Notes: generated by a model from the letters alone, not told the origin. DNA of 64,000 bases from Rhodovulum tesquicola (GCF_024128855.1 NZ_JAMYDV010000014.1:1-64000); one strand, 5' to 3'; positions 17,294 through 28,293 are shown, numbered from the stretch's first letter. Numbers and translations are program-made.

Positions 17294-18800
17294 CGGTGGT
17301 GGCCTGTGAAATGGCCAGCTTGCTCAGAACCGCCAGCAGCGCGGCCTCGTCAGCCGTCTCCAGTTTCCCCGTTGTCTCGATCTTGCGCAGCACGTCAGCG
17401 GCTCCTGCTTCCAGAGACTTGGCCAGTTCATCGCGAAATCTGGCGAGCTGATCGGGCGCCAGCGCGTCCAGCAGCCCCTCCTGCACCGCCAGCACCAGCG
17501 CCACCTCTTCGCCCAGCCGCATCGGCGTATGCTGGTTCTGGCGCAGCACCGCGCGCAGCCGCGCCCCGCGCGTCAGCTTTGCCTGCACCCGCGGCTCGAT
17601 GGTGCCGCCGAAGCGGGTGAACACCTCCATCTCCAGAAACTGCGCATAGTCCAGCCGCAGGGATTTCGCCGCATCGCGCAGCGCGGGGGCCTGCGTCTTG
17701 CCGCCCACGCGACTGACCGACACGCCCACATCGACAGCGGGTTTCTGGCCTTCTTGGAACAGCCGCGCATCCAGCACGATCTGCCCGTCGGTGATCGAGA
17801 TGAGGTTGGTCGGGATATAGGCCGACAGGTTCCCCGCCTCGGTCTGCGCAATCGGCAGCGCCGTGAGCGACCCACTGCCTTTGGCTACTGACAGCTTGGC
17901 TGCGCGTTCCAGCAGGCGGGCGTGGACGTAAAACACATCGCCCGGATAGGCCTCGCGCCCCGGTGACTGGCGGGTCAGCAGCGCAATCTCGCGGTGGGTG
18001 GCGGCGTGTTTGCTCAGATCGTCGATCACGATCAGGGCATGCTGGCCCTTGTCGCGGAAATGCTCGGCCATCGTCATGCCGGCAAAGGGGGCGATCCATT
18101 GCAGGCCGGGCGGGGTGGCGGGCCCGGCCACCACGACGATGCAACGGTCGAACGCAGCATGGGTCTGCAACGCATCGACGGCGCGGCGCACGGCCGACGT
18201 CTTCTGCCCCACAGCAACATAGATGCAGATCATGTCGGTGTCGCGCTGCGCGATGATCGTATCAATCGCCAGCGTCGTCTTGCCCGTCGCCGGATCGCCG
18301 ATGATCAACTCGCGCTGGCCCCTACCCAACGCGAACAGCGTATCGACCACCAGCACCCCGGTTTGCACCGGATTGACGACCAGGTCGCGCTCGATGATGC
18401 CGGGGGCGTCGCGTTCGACCGGCAAGGTCGCGTCGGCGGTGATCGACCCCTTGCCATCCAGCGGGCGACCCAGCGGATCGACGATGCGCCCCAAAAGGCC
18501 GGCCCCCACTGGCACACGCACCACATCGCCCGTGCCGTGGACGGCGTCCCCTGCTTGCAGGGCGTGGGCGGCATCCAGCAGCACACAGCCGATCCGGTCG
18601 GGTTCCAGAACCTGCGCAAAGCCAAAAGGCCCGGTGTCAAAGCGCAGCAATTCATCGAGCCGCACGTCCGGCAGGCCTGAAATCATCGCAACACCGTCGG
18701 CAATCTCCTCGACCCGACCCCGGTGTTCGGCGAGGGGGCCGAGTGCGGTGGACCTGACGCGGGCGGCGGCGTCTTTTAGCCAGAGCGCATCATGCGGCAT
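17286..18800 (-). CDS. atpA: N-type ATPase alpha subunit
   Basis: A 504-residue F1 alpha subunit, a non-catalytic nucleotide-binding partner of beta. The P-loop reads GDPATGKTT (168-176); ordinary F-type alpha has GDRQTGKT, and the loss of Gln is usual in the N-type branch. [10 protein letters not shown], the [12 protein letters not shown] Walker B and the alpha-specific SRVGG and [10 protein letters not shown] are all present. I chose the ATG at 18800 because the product then begins [15 protein letters not shown]; it overlaps the b-subunit stop by 11 bp. The upstream 35-residue extension lies inside the b gene and has no coding pattern. Confidence 0.94.
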   Translation of the reverse strand: MPHDALWLKDAAARVRSTALGPLAEHRGRVEEIADGVAMISGLPDVRLDELLRFDTGPFGFAQVLEPDRIGCVLLDAAHALQAGDAVHGTGDVVRVPVGAGLLGRIVDPLGRPLDGKGSITADATLPVERDAPGIIERDLVVNPVQTGVLVVDTLFALGRGQRELIIGDPATGKTTLAIDTIIAQRDTDMICIYVAVGQKTSAVRRAVDALQTHAAFDRCIVVVAGPATPPGLQWIAPFAGMTMAEHFRDKGQHALIVIDDLSKHAATHREIALLTRQSPGREAYPGDVFYVHARLLERAAKLSVAKGSGSLTALPIAQTEAGNLSAYIPTNLISITDGQIVLDARLFQEGQKPAVDVGVSVSRVGGKTQAPALRDAAKSLRLDYAQFLEMEVFTRFGGTIEPRVQAKLTRGARLRAVLRQNQHTPMRLGEEVALVLAVQEGLLDALAPDQLARFRDELAKSLEAGAADVLRKIETTGKLETADEAALLAVLSKLAISQATTDV

Positions 18801-19539
18801 CAGAAAGATCGCCCTTTTCGCCAAGGGCCGCGGCGATGCGGTCCAGATCGGCGCGCCACGAATTCCGCAAGCTGAAATGCGGCGCGTGAAGTTCATGCCC
18901 CGCAATCAGCGCCGGTTCGGTGCGGAAGGTCAGCTTGGCAGGGGTGCCAAGGGCGTTTGTGATTGCTGCGGCAATCCGGTCCTGGACCGGGCTGTCCTGA
19001 TCGGCGGCACTCACGAGCTCCAACTCCACACCCGCCAGCGCCGTGCGCTCGGTATCGGACAGCGCCGCAAGACCCTCCACCAGCCAGCGCAGAAACGCCG
19101 CATCGGTCGCCGGGCCGTCGAGCCGCGCAGCAAGTTGACCGGCAATGGTCAGCGCCAGGCCCTGGGCCTCGTCCATCGCGTTCGTCTTCAGAGTCTCGGC
19201 GGCGCGGACGCGGGCGGCCTTGGCGGTGGCGTACAGGGCTTCGGCTTCGGCCCGCGCTTCGGCCAGCAAGGTTTCTCGGGCGGCCTCTGCATCCTTGCGG
19301 GCCGTGGCCAGCATCGCGTCACGCTCGGTGGCAAGCCCCGCCCTTGTGGCGGCAATCTTGTCCAGTTCAGCCTCGGCCTCGGCCTGTTTTGCCTTTGCCT
19401 CGTCCAGCAGGGTCGCAACGGTTGCCTGCCGCGCGGCGATCATCGCAGCCACTGGTTTCCAGAAGAACCGGTGCAGCAACCAGATCAGGACAAGGACATT
19501 GACCGCCTGAAAGCCAAGGGTCCAGTAGTCGAACGTCAT
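18790..19539 (-). CDS. atpF: N-type ATPase b subunit, extended
   Basis: A 249-residue stator subunit: one N-terminal TM helix (about 8-30, [18 protein letters not shown]), a long Ala/Glu/Arg-rich coiled coil to about 155, then a C-terminal region of about 90 residues. Ordinary b subunits are about 160 residues. The operon has no atpH (delta), and the extra C-terminal region is the likely delta substitute, as known for N-type operons. The start at 19539 overlaps the atpE stop by 4 bp. Confidence 0.9.
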   Translation of the reverse strand: MTFDYWTLGFQAVNVLVLIWLLHRFFWKPVAAMIAARQATVATLLDEAKAKQAEAEAELDKIAATRAGLATERDAMLATARKDAEAARETLLAEARAEAEALYATAKAARVRAAETLKTNAMDEAQGLALTIAGQLAARLDGPATDAAFLRWLVEGLAALSDTERTALAGVELELVSAADQDSPVQDRIAAAITNALGTPAKLTFRTEPALIAGHELHAPHFSLRNSWRADLDRIAAALGEKGDLSDAA

Positions 19540-19781
19540 GGCATCATCGGGTTGGCGAACAGCAGCAACAGCGCGATGACAAGGCAGTAGATGGCCGTCG
19601 TCTCGATCATCGCCAGACCTACGAACAGCGTGCGCGAGATGGTGTTGGCGGCCTCGGGCTGGCGAGCGATGGCCTCCATCGCGGCGGCGACCGCGCGGCC
19701 TTCGGCCAAGGCCGGGCCAAGCGCGCCGAAGGACACCGCGAAGGCGGCGCAAAAGATGCTGACTAAGGGAACATATTCCAT
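19536..19781 (-). CDS. atpE: N-type ATPase c subunit (rotor ring)
   Basis: An 81-residue two-helix hairpin with the polar loop ARQPE (39-43). The ion-binding carboxylate is E60 in helix 2, in the run M-I-E60-T61-T62-A-I-Y65. Aligned with the Ilyobacter tartaricus Na+ ring (Q32, E65, S66, T67, Y70), the helix-2 ligands are kept with Thr for Ser, and the Q32 place is taken by a second Glu, E27 (GPALAEG). This two-carboxylate pattern is typical of N-type rings. It permits Na+ binding, but a studied N-type ring (Burkholderia pseudomallei) was reported as proton-specific, so the coupling ion is open. Confidence 0.93.
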   Translation of the reverse strand: MEYVPLVSIFCAAFAVSFGALGPALAEGRAVAAAMEAIARQPEAANTISRTLFVGLAMIETTAIYCLVIALLLLFANPMMP

Positions 19782-20474
19782 TCAGGACTCCTTGTTGTGG
19801 GGTTTGCCCTTCTCGACGGCGGATGTGATGAACACCATCGACAGCACGGCAAAGATGTAGGCCTGCACGGCGCCTGTCAGCAGATCGAGCACCATCAGCG
19901 GGATTGGCACCAACAGGGCGGCCAAGGATCCGACGATGGCGATTACGAACACCCCGCTCATCACATTGCCGAACAGGCGCACGAACATCGAAAAGCTGCG
20001 GGTGATGCTTTCGAGCATGTTGAGCGGGATCATCACGGGGTTGGGCAGGGCAAAGCCGCGCAGAAAGCCGCCCACGCCGCCGCCCCGGATGCCGAAGAAG
20101 ATGATCGACAGGAACACGATGGCGGCCAGCGCGGCCGGCGTTTCCATCGTGGCGGTGGGCGGTGTGACGCCGGGGATGAGCGAGGACCAGTTGGCGATCA
20201 GGATGAACATGAAGAGCGTGCCGACAAAGGCGCGGTAAGGCGCCGGCGCGGCTCCGGTCACATCGCGGATCTGCTGATCGACGGTGCCGACCAGCAATTC
20301 CGCCGTCGCCTGCGCCCTTGACGGGACCATTGTCAGGCGGCGAGTCAGCAAGGCCGCGCCCAATACCAGCATCGCCATGATCGCCCATGTCACCACCACC
20401 GACGCCATGATCGGCACAGCGAACGATTCTGGCCCCACCATGAACAGCGGGAATGTTTCCAGCGGGCTGTCCAT
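19782..20474 (-). CDS. atpB: N-type ATPase a subunit
   Basis: A 230-residue membrane stator with five or six hydrophobic segments. The essential arginine is R166 in FVRLFGNVMSG, equivalent to aR210 of E. coli (LRLFGN). FMFILIANWSSLIPGVTPPT and FFGIRGGGVGGFLRGF are further family blocks. The start at 20474 shares one base with the atpR stop, and the product begins MDSPLETFPLFMVGP. The frame continues far upstream inside atpR, without coding character. Confidence 0.93.
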   Translation of the reverse strand: MDSPLETFPLFMVGPESFAVPIMASVVVTWAIMAMLVLGAALLTRRLTMVPSRAQATAELLVGTVDQQIRDVTGAAPAPYRAFVGTLFMFILIANWSSLIPGVTPPTATMETPAALAAIVFLSIIFFGIRGGGVGGFLRGFALPNPVMIPLNMLESITRSFSMFVRLFGNVMSGVFVIAIVGSLAALLVPIPLMVLDLLTGAVQAYIFAVLSMVFITSAVEKGKPHNKES

Positions 20475-20740
20475 CACACCGCCCTCCGCATCATGGCAAA
20501 GCGCCCAATCAGCAGTCCAAGTGCGGCTGCCAGCAACGGCCCGGCCCCCTGCATCGCCGCGATGACAAGCACCCCGCCAAGCCCGGCCATCCGCAACAGC
20601 ACAAGCGCCACACCGAACCATGGGCCGCCGCGCCGCCGCGACAGCATGAGATCGGCGCTGTGCCGCACCATGCGGAAGTAGATCAGGCCGATCAGCACCC
20701 CACCCGCCAGCCACAGCGTCAGGATCAACAGACCGCTCAT
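20474..20740 (-). CDS. atpR: N-type ATPase AtpR subunit
   Basis: An 88-residue membrane protein with about three hydrophobic stretches (3-22, 43-62, 65-82) and the pair R23/R26 in IYFRMVRHSADLMLSRRRGG. AtpR is a marker of N-type operons and has been suggested to sit against the c ring with its conserved arginines; ordinary F-type operons lack it. It overlaps atpQ by 4 bp. Confidence 0.88.
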   Translation of the reverse strand: MSGLLILTLWLAGGVLIGLIYFRMVRHSADLMLSRRRGGPWFGVALVLLRMAGLGGVLVIAAMQGAGPLLAAALGLLIGRFAMMRRAV

Positions 20741-21014
20741 GCGCTGCCCATCCAGCGCCAGGCGAACCAGCCACCAAGCACAAGCCCGACCATCAGCAGC
20801 GGTGCCGTCCAGAACAGCCCCGTATCGAACCGCCCGTCCAGCCAGCGACCCAGAGCAATCCCGCCCAGCATCGGCGCCACGATGATCCAGCCCAACACGC
20901 CGATCTGCGCCAGCCGCCGACCGACCGATGCCTCTCCGTCACGCGCCCATGCCGCACGCCTTGCCTGATGGGTGCGCACTTCGCGGATCAGGGGATCGTC
21001 GTCTTCGGGGTCGC

Positions 21015-21018
<4 letters not shown>
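20737..21018 (-). CDS. atpQ: N-type ATPase AtpQ subunit (AtpI-like)
   Basis: A 93-residue protein with a charged N-terminus (MSDPEDDDPLIREV) and two TM helices (about 37-56 and 66-88), with GRWLDGRFDTGLFWTAP between. This resembles AtpI, the small assembly protein of F-type operons, and is the second N-type marker. I used the ATG at 21018, which overlaps the atpC stop by 4 bp; the frame open upstream of it is the antisense-free shadow of atpC. Confidence 0.88.
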
Positions 21019-22861
<1,843 letters not shown>

Positions 22862-22915
22862 TCACGCCGCATCGGGCGTTTGACCCGATTGTGATCGAGT
22901 GGACCGGTCCCTGCA

Positions 22916-22929
22916 CTGATGTGTATCAG
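22916..22929. promoter_or_regulatory. FNR-like palindrome CTGAT-N4-ATCAG upstream of the N-ATPase operon
   Basis: CTGAT (22916-22920), GTGT, ATCAG (22925-22929) is a perfect inverted repeat, one change per half from TTGAT-N4-ATCAA. It also sits inside a wider pair GTCCCTG/CAGGGAC. It is 79 bp from the atpD start and 89 bp from the cupin start, in a divergent gap. Which gene it serves cannot be told. Confidence 0.5.
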
Positions 22930-22968
22930 GGACGGAGCAGACAATTGCGCGTTGACTGCCCTTGAGTT

Positions 22969-22986
22969 GGCGTCCGATCGGACGCC
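22969..22986. promoter_or_regulatory. Perfect 18-bp palindrome ahead of the cupin gene
   Basis: GGCGTCCGATCGGACGCC is its own reverse complement. It ends 31 bp before the cupin ATG and just upstream of the ribosome-binding site, a usual place for a repressor operator or a 5'-UTR hairpin. Confidence 0.5.
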
Positions 22987-23017
22987 GCCAGATGCAGCCA
23001 TGGAAAGGGAGACCGCG

Positions 23018-23413
23018 ATGAAGGGCTATGTTGCCGATATCGAGAAGCTGACCGAGAAGAACGAGGATTTCCGGCATGTTCTCTACACCGGCGCGCATCT
23101 GCAACTGGTGTTGATGGCGCTGAAACCCGGGCAGGACATCGGGACCGAGACGCACGCGACCCATGACCAGTTCTTTCGCATCGAAAAAGGCAAGGGTGCC
23201 ATCGTGATCGACGGCGTGACCCACAAGGTCAAGGACGGCGATTGCGTCATCGTGCCCGCCGGCGCGGTCCACAACCTGACCAATACCGGCGACAAGCCCC
23301 TGCATCTCTACACGCTCTATGGTCCGCCCGAACACATGGATCGTCTGGTCCAGCACAAGAAGGCCGAGGCCGAGGCTTCGCATGAGGCCTTCGATGGCGT
23401 GGCAACCGAGTAG
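23018..23413 (+). CDS. Cupin-domain protein
   Basis: A 131-residue single-domain cupin. Motif 1 is DIGTETHATHDQFFRIEKGKG, with candidate metal ligands H-x3-H-x3-Q/E; motif 2 is GDCVIVPAGAVHNLTNTG with the last His. The opening MKGYVADIEKLTEKNEDFRHVLYTG is typical of small mannose-6-phosphate-isomerase-like cupins. GGAAAGGGAGA precedes the ATG at 23018; a longer frame from 22919 runs through the palindrome and is not used. It faces away from the N-ATPase operon. The last 20 bp overlap the hydrolase gene. Substrate unknown. Confidence 0.85.
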   Translation: MKGYVADIEKLTEKNEDFRHVLYTGAHLQLVLMALKPGQDIGTETHATHDQFFRIEKGKGAIVIDGVTHKVKDGDCVIVPAGAVHNLTNTGDKPLHLYTLYGPPEHMDRLVQHKKAEAEASHEAFDGVATE

Positions 23414-24524
23414 CCGTCGCAGGCTTCTGATTGGCAGCGCAGCGGCTCTTGGCGCTGCGCTTGTCGGGACTGGTGGATTGTTGCGGGCCCTGAGCCCCGG
23501 TGAGCCGGCGCGGCTGTTGGGTGAGGCCGGGCAGCGGATCGCAGGGAGTTTGTCTGAACGGGTTTTTGCCCCGATCAACGGCATCCGTCAGGGGATGATC
23601 ATCCAAAGCAGGGATACGTCCAATCCCGTGCTGTTGTTCCTGCACGGCGGACCGGGCGTGCCCGAGTTCTTTCTGAACACCACCCATCCCACGGGACTCG
23701 AGAATGACTTCACCGTGGTCTGGTGGGAACAGCGCGGTGCGGGCCTGTCATTCTCAGCCGATATCCCGCCACAGAGCATGACTGTCGCGCAAATGATCGC
23801 GGACACGGTCGCGGTGGCAGACTATCTGCGCGTCCGCTTCCAACAGGACAAGATCTACCTTCTTGGTCATTCCTGGGGCAGCTTTCTGGGCATTCAGGTC
23901 GCAGCGGCGGCCCCAGAGCGGTTTCATGCCTATATCGGCATGGGACAGGTATCCCATCAACTGCAATCAGAGGTCGCGGCCCACGCGTTCTTGCTGGAGC
24001 AATACCGCGCGCTGGGTGACACCGTGATGGTGCGCAGGCTGGAGGCGGCCCCCGTCAGCGTGACTGACGGCCTGTCGAATGCCTGGCTGCGAGCGCGGGA
24101 CGATGCGATGCACGGGCTCGGCGTCGGCACGACGCGCGACACGAGATCGGTCATCTCCGGGGTGTTCATTCCCGTGTGGCGCTGCCGGGCCTATACCATC
24201 CGAGAAAAGATCGCGATCTGGCGTGGCCTCGCGTGGTCCAGACGTTTCCTATGGGATGAATTCATCGCAACGGACCTAACGACACGGATCCACCGGCTTG
24301 ATCTGCCGGTGTACTTCTTTGCCGGCGCGCATGACCTGACAGCAAATCACGACCTGTCGCGCATGTACTTCGACCAGAGCGATGCCCCGGTGAAGGGGTT
24401 CTACACATTCGATGCATCGGCCCACAGTCCGCTGTTCGAAGAGCCGCTGCGCGCCCGCGAGATCCTGAGACAGGACGTGTTGTTCAATCGCGTCCGGTTG
24501 GCGGACGGGCCGGCAGGGGACTGA
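23394..24524 (+). CDS. Alpha/beta hydrolase, proline-iminopeptidase-like, probably exported
   Basis: A 376-residue hydrolase with an N-terminal RRRLLIGSAAALGAALVG, a twin-arginine-like signal. The core shows the oxyanion HGGPGVP, the WWEQRGAGLS block, and the nucleophile elbow GHSWGS; the acid and His are probably in AGAHDLTANH and SAHSPLFEE. The layout resembles S33 proline iminopeptidases, though the lid is diverged. I chose the ATG at 23394, inside the 3' end of the cupin gene (20-bp overlap), because the signal begins there. The two genes are probably co-transcribed. Confidence 0.8.
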   Translation: MAWQPSSRRRLLIGSAAALGAALVGTGGLLRALSPGEPARLLGEAGQRIAGSLSERVFAPINGIRQGMIIQSRDTSNPVLLFLHGGPGVPEFFLNTTHPTGLENDFTVVWWEQRGAGLSFSADIPPQSMTVAQMIADTVAVADYLRVRFQQDKIYLLGHSWGSFLGIQVAAAAPERFHAYIGMGQVSHQLQSEVAAHAFLLEQYRALGDTVMVRRLEAAPVSVTDGLSNAWLRARDDAMHGLGVGTTRDTRSVISGVFIPVWRCRAYTIREKIAIWRGLAWSRRFLWDEFIATDLTTRIHRLDLPVYFFAGAHDLTANHDLSRMYFDQSDAPVKGFYTFDASAHSPLFEEPLRAREILRQDVLFNRVRLADGPAGD

Positions 24525-24588
24525 CGCAGGTTGCGACCGGCTGAAGGCTTCCGCGTTACGGTGACTACTACTCCAAAAGGACTCAGTC

Positions 24589-25719
24589 ATGTTGCGATCC
24601 CTGATTCTTGCCTCTTGCCTTCTGACGGGTCCGGTACTTGCCGACACCTCTTTGCTGACCATCGCGCAGGACCGATACGAGGCAGGCGCCAACCTGCGGT
24701 TCGACGGACCACCGGGGCAGAACCTGTTCATGGCGGGCAATCGCGTGGTCGTGGCGGTCCCCGTTGGGGGATCTGCGCATTTGGCCGGACGGCGCGTGAC
24801 GGTCGAGGGGGCGGTGGCGGGCGATCTGTTCGCGGCAGGCTACCGGGTCGAGGTCACCGGAGCGGTGGGTGGCGATGCCACTGCCATCGGCTATGAGGTG
24901 ATCACAGGGTCCATTACAGGCAACCTGCGTGCCACTGGGTCCGAGATCACGGTGGGGTCTGTCGGAGGCTATGCGCTGATCATCGGGGCCGATGTCAGCC
25001 TGAACGGCACGATTGCGGGCGATGCCGTGCTGGTGGCGGATGACATCACCTTCGGCCCCGAATCCACGGTTGCTGGGGCGCTGACGATCTATGCCGATGA
25101 TCCCGCGCGCGTCAGCGTCCCTGATGGTGTCGCCCCGGCGGCGCGGGTCACCATCGAGCGGCGGGCGAACTATGACCGAGCGAACTGGTCAAGAATGGCG
25201 CCGCCGAGGCCCTCGCTGTGGCAGATCGTCGGCGGGTTTCTGGTCGGTGTCCTGATCTCGGGCCTGATCCTGGCCATGGTGATCGCCATCGCGCCCAAAG
25301 CGGTGCAAAGCTGGCGGGAACTGGCGCTGGCGCATCCAGGCCGGGCGATCTGGTCGGGGTTTCTCGTGTCCTCGGCGCTGGCAGGATCGGGCTTTGTGCT
25401 GATGCTGACCATCATCGGCGTGTTCCTGCTGCCGGTCATGCTGATCGTCACCGCCGTGGCGATCTTCGCGGGCTATGCGCTGGGATCCTATGTGCTGGGC
25501 GTCGGGCTGTGGCTGGCGGCGGGGCGGGCGATGCCAGACGGGATCGCGGGGAAGTTCGGGCTTGCTTGTCTTGGCGCCTTCCTTGCCGGCCTGGCCTGGC
25601 TGGTGCCGGTGGCGGGCTGGTTCTTCGTCCTGGGCCTGACAATGCTGGGGATCGGCACGCTTGCGGCTTTCGTTCTGCCGAGCGGCATGTTGCTACGACG
25701 TAGTGAGGCGGCGACATGA
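24589..25719 (+). CDS. Secreted/membrane bactofilin-like (polymer-forming) protein
   Basis: A 376-residue protein: signal peptide (1-18), then about 150 residues of short beta repeats with glycine and small residues at regular spacing (AHLAGRRVTVEGAVAGDLFA, VGGDATAIGYEVITGSITG), a pattern close to bactofilin/polymer-forming beta-helices. From about residue 208 come four or five TM helices. The repeat part would be periplasmic. AAAAGGACTC precedes the ATG. Its stop shares ATGA with the next gene, opening a six-gene chain of overlapping starts. Function unknown; a scaffold at the envelope is a guess. Confidence 0.72.
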   Translation: MLRSLILASCLLTGPVLADTSLLTIAQDRYEAGANLRFDGPPGQNLFMAGNRVVVAVPVGGSAHLAGRRVTVEGAVAGDLFAAGYRVEVTGAVGGDATAIGYEVITGSITGNLRATGSEITVGSVGGYALIIGADVSLNGTIAGDAVLVADDITFGPESTVAGALTIYADDPARVSVPDGVAPAARVTIERRANYDRANWSRMAPPRPSLWQIVGGFLVGVLISGLILAMVIAIAPKAVQSWRELALAHPGRAIWSGFLVSSALAGSGFVLMLTIIGVFLLPVMLIVTAVAIFAGYALGSYVLGVGLWLAAGRAMPDGIAGKFGLACLGAFLAGLAWLVPVAGWFFVLGLTMLGIGTLAAFVLPSGMLLRRSEAAT

Positions 25720-26816
25720 CGATGGGTCGCAGACGCCTGCTGACTGGCGGCGGGGCGGTGTTGGGGGGTCTGGGCGCTGCGGGCTGGTTGGGATGGCGCG
25801 GCATGGGGTCGTCGGCGGAGATGGCGGCCCTTGTTACCCGTCAGCGGCAGACCCTGCCCCTCCCGGCATCCAGCCGCGATCTGATCCGCTATGCGACGCT
25901 CGCCGCGAACGGGCACAATACGCAGCCCTGGCTGTTCCGTTCGGATGCGCGCGGCATCGACATCCTGCCCGACGTCACGCGCCGCACCCCCGTCGTGGAC
26001 CCCGACGATCACCACATCTTCGCAAGCCTCGGATGCGCGGCGGAGAATCTCGCACTGGCCGCTGGCGCGCGCGGGCAAGCAGGCGAGATTGGGTTCGATC
26101 CCGAAGGCGGCGGCAGGGTGCGCGTCGATCTTGGCACGGCTCAGGGCGGGAATACGGCCCTTTTCGACGCGATCCCGCTGCGGCAATCCACGCGGTCCGA
26201 CTATGACGGCAGCGCGGTGAGTGCCGCCGATCTGTCGCAGCTTGCGATGTCAGCAGCGGTTCCAGGCGTCGATCTGATCCTGATCTCCGAGCGGGCGCAG
26301 ATCGACCAACTGCGCGATCTCGTGATCGCGGGCAATACCGCGCAGATGGCCGACCCGGCCTTCGTGACGGAACTCATGCACTGGCTGCGGTTCAATCCGG
26401 CAGCGGCGATGACAACCGGCGATGGCCTCTACAGCGTCGCCAGCGGCAACCCAGCTCTCCCGGATTGGCTGGGGCCACGCCTCTTTGACATGGTGTTCAC
26501 CGCGCAGGCGGAGAACGAGAAATACGCCCGCCAGATCGCTTCCTCCTCCGGGGTCGCGGTGTTTGTCGCAGCACAAGCCAACCCCGAACACTGGGTGCAG
26601 GCCGGTCGCGCCTGCCAGCGGTTTTCCTTGCAGGCGACCACGCTGGGATTGAAGACCACATACATCAACCAGCCCGTCGAAGTACCGGGTCTGCGGGCCG
26701 ACCTCGCCGCACTGGTCGGTCTGCCGGGGCGCAGACCCGACATCGTGATGCGGTTCGGCCGCGCGGCCGCGATGCCGATGTCGGCGCGCAGGCCCGTTGA
26801 AGCGGTCATGGTGTGA
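25716..26816 (+). CDS. Acg-type nitroreductase-fold protein with Tat signal
   Basis: A 366-residue protein with an N-terminal GRRRLLTGGGAVLGGLGAAG, a twin-arginine-type signal. The nitroreductase-like domain has RYATLAANGHNTQPWLF near its start (FMN-phosphate-binding type), SLGCAAENLALAA, PLRQSTRSDYDG and a C-terminal CQRFSLQATTLGLKTTYINQPVEV. This matches the Acg/Rv2032-like group rather than classical NfsA/B. Members are often catalytically silent, with FMN storage proposed. Export fits the envelope theme of the operon. Confidence 0.82.
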   Translation: MTMGRRRLLTGGGAVLGGLGAAGWLGWRGMGSSAEMAALVTRQRQTLPLPASSRDLIRYATLAANGHNTQPWLFRSDARGIDILPDVTRRTPVVDPDDHHIFASLGCAAENLALAAGARGQAGEIGFDPEGGGRVRVDLGTAQGGNTALFDAIPLRQSTRSDYDGSAVSAADLSQLAMSAAVPGVDLILISERAQIDQLRDLVIAGNTAQMADPAFVTELMHWLRFNPAAAMTTGDGLYSVASGNPALPDWLGPRLFDMVFTAQAENEKYARQIASSSGVAVFVAAQANPEHWVQAGRACQRFSLQATTLGLKTTYINQPVEVPGLRADLAALVGLPGRRPDIVMRFGRAAAMPMSARRPVEAVMV

Positions 26817-26818
26817 CC

Positions 26819-27463
26819 ATGCCCTTCGCCATCGACGAGTTCCTGGCCGTCTTTGCTGCCTACAATGCGGCGATCTGGCCGTTTCAGATCGTCGCCTATG
26901 GGCTGGGGCTTGTCGTGGCCTTCGCACTTGTCGTGCAGAGCCGTGCGCTGATGCGGCTGGGGTTTGCGGGCCTGGCAGTGCTTTGGGCAGTCAACGGCGT
27001 CGGCTATCACCTGATCTTCTTTGCGCCGATCAATCCGGTTGCGCCGGTGTTTGCAGCGTTTTTCGTCCTTCAGGCCGTGCTGTTGCTGGCCAGTGCAATC
27101 CAACCCGGCGACCTGCGCCTGCGCCGAAGGTGGGGCTTTCGGTTCGTCGCGGGTCTGATGACGATTGTCTATGCGCTGGCGATCTATCCGGTCCTTGGAC
27201 TGTGGGCGGGAAATGGATTGATGGCTGGCCCGATGTTCGGCGTGGCGCCATGCCCGACGACGATCTTCACGATCGGAATACTGATGATCGCCCATGGGCG
27301 CTGGGTCGTCTGGCTGTCCACCATCCCGATCCTGTGGTCACTCATCGGACTGTCCGCCGCAGTTCAGCTTGGCATCCCGGAGGATCTGGGAATGCCCATC
27401 GCAGGAGCCCTGCTTGCAGCACTTCTGGCGGCTGCCTTCTGGCAGGGTCGAGCGACACGATGA
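26819..27463 (+). CDS. DUF6064-family multi-spanning membrane protein
   Basis: A 214-residue protein made of about six to seven hydrophobic segments with short loops; PFAIDEFLAVFAAYNAAIWPFQ and AGPMFGVAPCPTTIFTIG are recognisable family blocks. A GTG at 26813 (GTGA overlap with the upstream stop) would add two residues; I give the ATG at 26819, since the product then begins MPFAIDEF as usual. Function unknown. Its stop shares ATGA with the following protease gene. Confidence 0.78.
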   Translation: MPFAIDEFLAVFAAYNAAIWPFQIVAYGLGLVVAFALVVQSRALMRLGFAGLAVLWAVNGVGYHLIFFAPINPVAPVFAAFFVLQAVLLLASAIQPGDLRLRRRWGFRFVAGLMTIVYALAIYPVLGLWAGNGLMAGPMFGVAPCPTTIFTIGILMIAHGRWVVWLSTIPILWSLIGLSAAVQLGIPEDLGMPIAGALLAALLAAAFWQGRATR

Positions 27464-28293
27464 TCGCCGCGACGCCTCATGCAACTGCGCAACGGCACCC
27501 GCAAGCTGCAATCTGGACCTTTGTTGCGCTGACCTTCGGATGGACATGGGGGTTATGGGCCGCCGTCTCGCTGATTGGCCCCTCAGCGCCGCGCCTGAGC
27601 GGGGCGCTGTTTCTGGCGTCAGCCTTCGGTCCGGGCGTGGCGGCTTTCGTCACGGTCCTGGGCTTCCACGGCAAGGCAGGCTTTGCGCACTGGCTCAGAC
27701 GGTGCCTGCGCTGGCGGCTTGGATGGGGATGGTATGCGCTTGCGGTGGTTGCCGCTCCGCTGGCGATGGGGACAGCGCTCGGGCTGAATGCGATTTCAGG
27801 CGGCACCACACCCCCGATGCCCGTTCAGGGTCCGGCCCTGATCATCATCACGCAACTCGCTCTGATCACGGTTTTCGGCGGCCCACTGGGCGAGGAATTC
27901 GGCTGGCGCGGCTACGCGCTGCCTGCTCTGACGGAGCTCTGGGGCTGGCGATGGGCGGCGATCCTGATCGGCGCTGTCTGGGGGCTCTGGCACCTGCCAT
28001 TGTTCTGGATGCCCGGCACGGTGCAGGCCGAGCTGCCGATGGGGCTGTTTCTGGCGAGCACTGTCGCGCTGTCGGTGGTCTTTGCGCGACTGTCCGTGAA
28101 CACGCAGTTCAGCGTCCTGCCCGCAATCCTGCTGCACGGGGTGATCAACTGGTCTTCACTGGTGCTGCCGGTCATGCCGGCGGGCGGCGATGCCCGCCCC
28201 TACACCATCGTCATGGGGCTCGTGATGCTGCTCGCTGTTGCGGTGATGCTGAAACCTGGCCCACATCCAGCTGCGGCGGGAAATCCGCCATGA
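27460..28293 (+). CDS. CPBP-family intramembrane glutamic protease
   Basis: A 277-residue membrane protein with about eight hydrophobic segments. The Abi/CPBP catalytic motifs are clear: EEFGWRGYAL (E-E-x3-R), WGLWHLPLF (motif 2 His) and LLHGVINWSS (motif 3 His). Bacterial members process membrane proteins or act in bacteriocin self-immunity. The ATG at 27460 overlaps the DUF6064 stop; the frame upstream is non-coding. Substrate unknown, but neighbours are membrane or exported proteins. Confidence 0.85.
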   Translation: MIAATPHATAQRHPQAAIWTFVALTFGWTWGLWAAVSLIGPSAPRLSGALFLASAFGPGVAAFVTVLGFHGKAGFAHWLRRCLRWRLGWGWYALAVVAAPLAMGTALGLNAISGGTTPPMPVQGPALIIITQLALITVFGGPLGEEFGWRGYALPALTELWGWRWAAILIGAVWGLWHLPLFWMPGTVQAELPMGLFLASTVALSVVFARLSVNTQFSVLPAILLHGVINWSSLVLPVMPAGGDARPYTIVMGLVMLLAVAVMLKPGPHPAAAGNPP

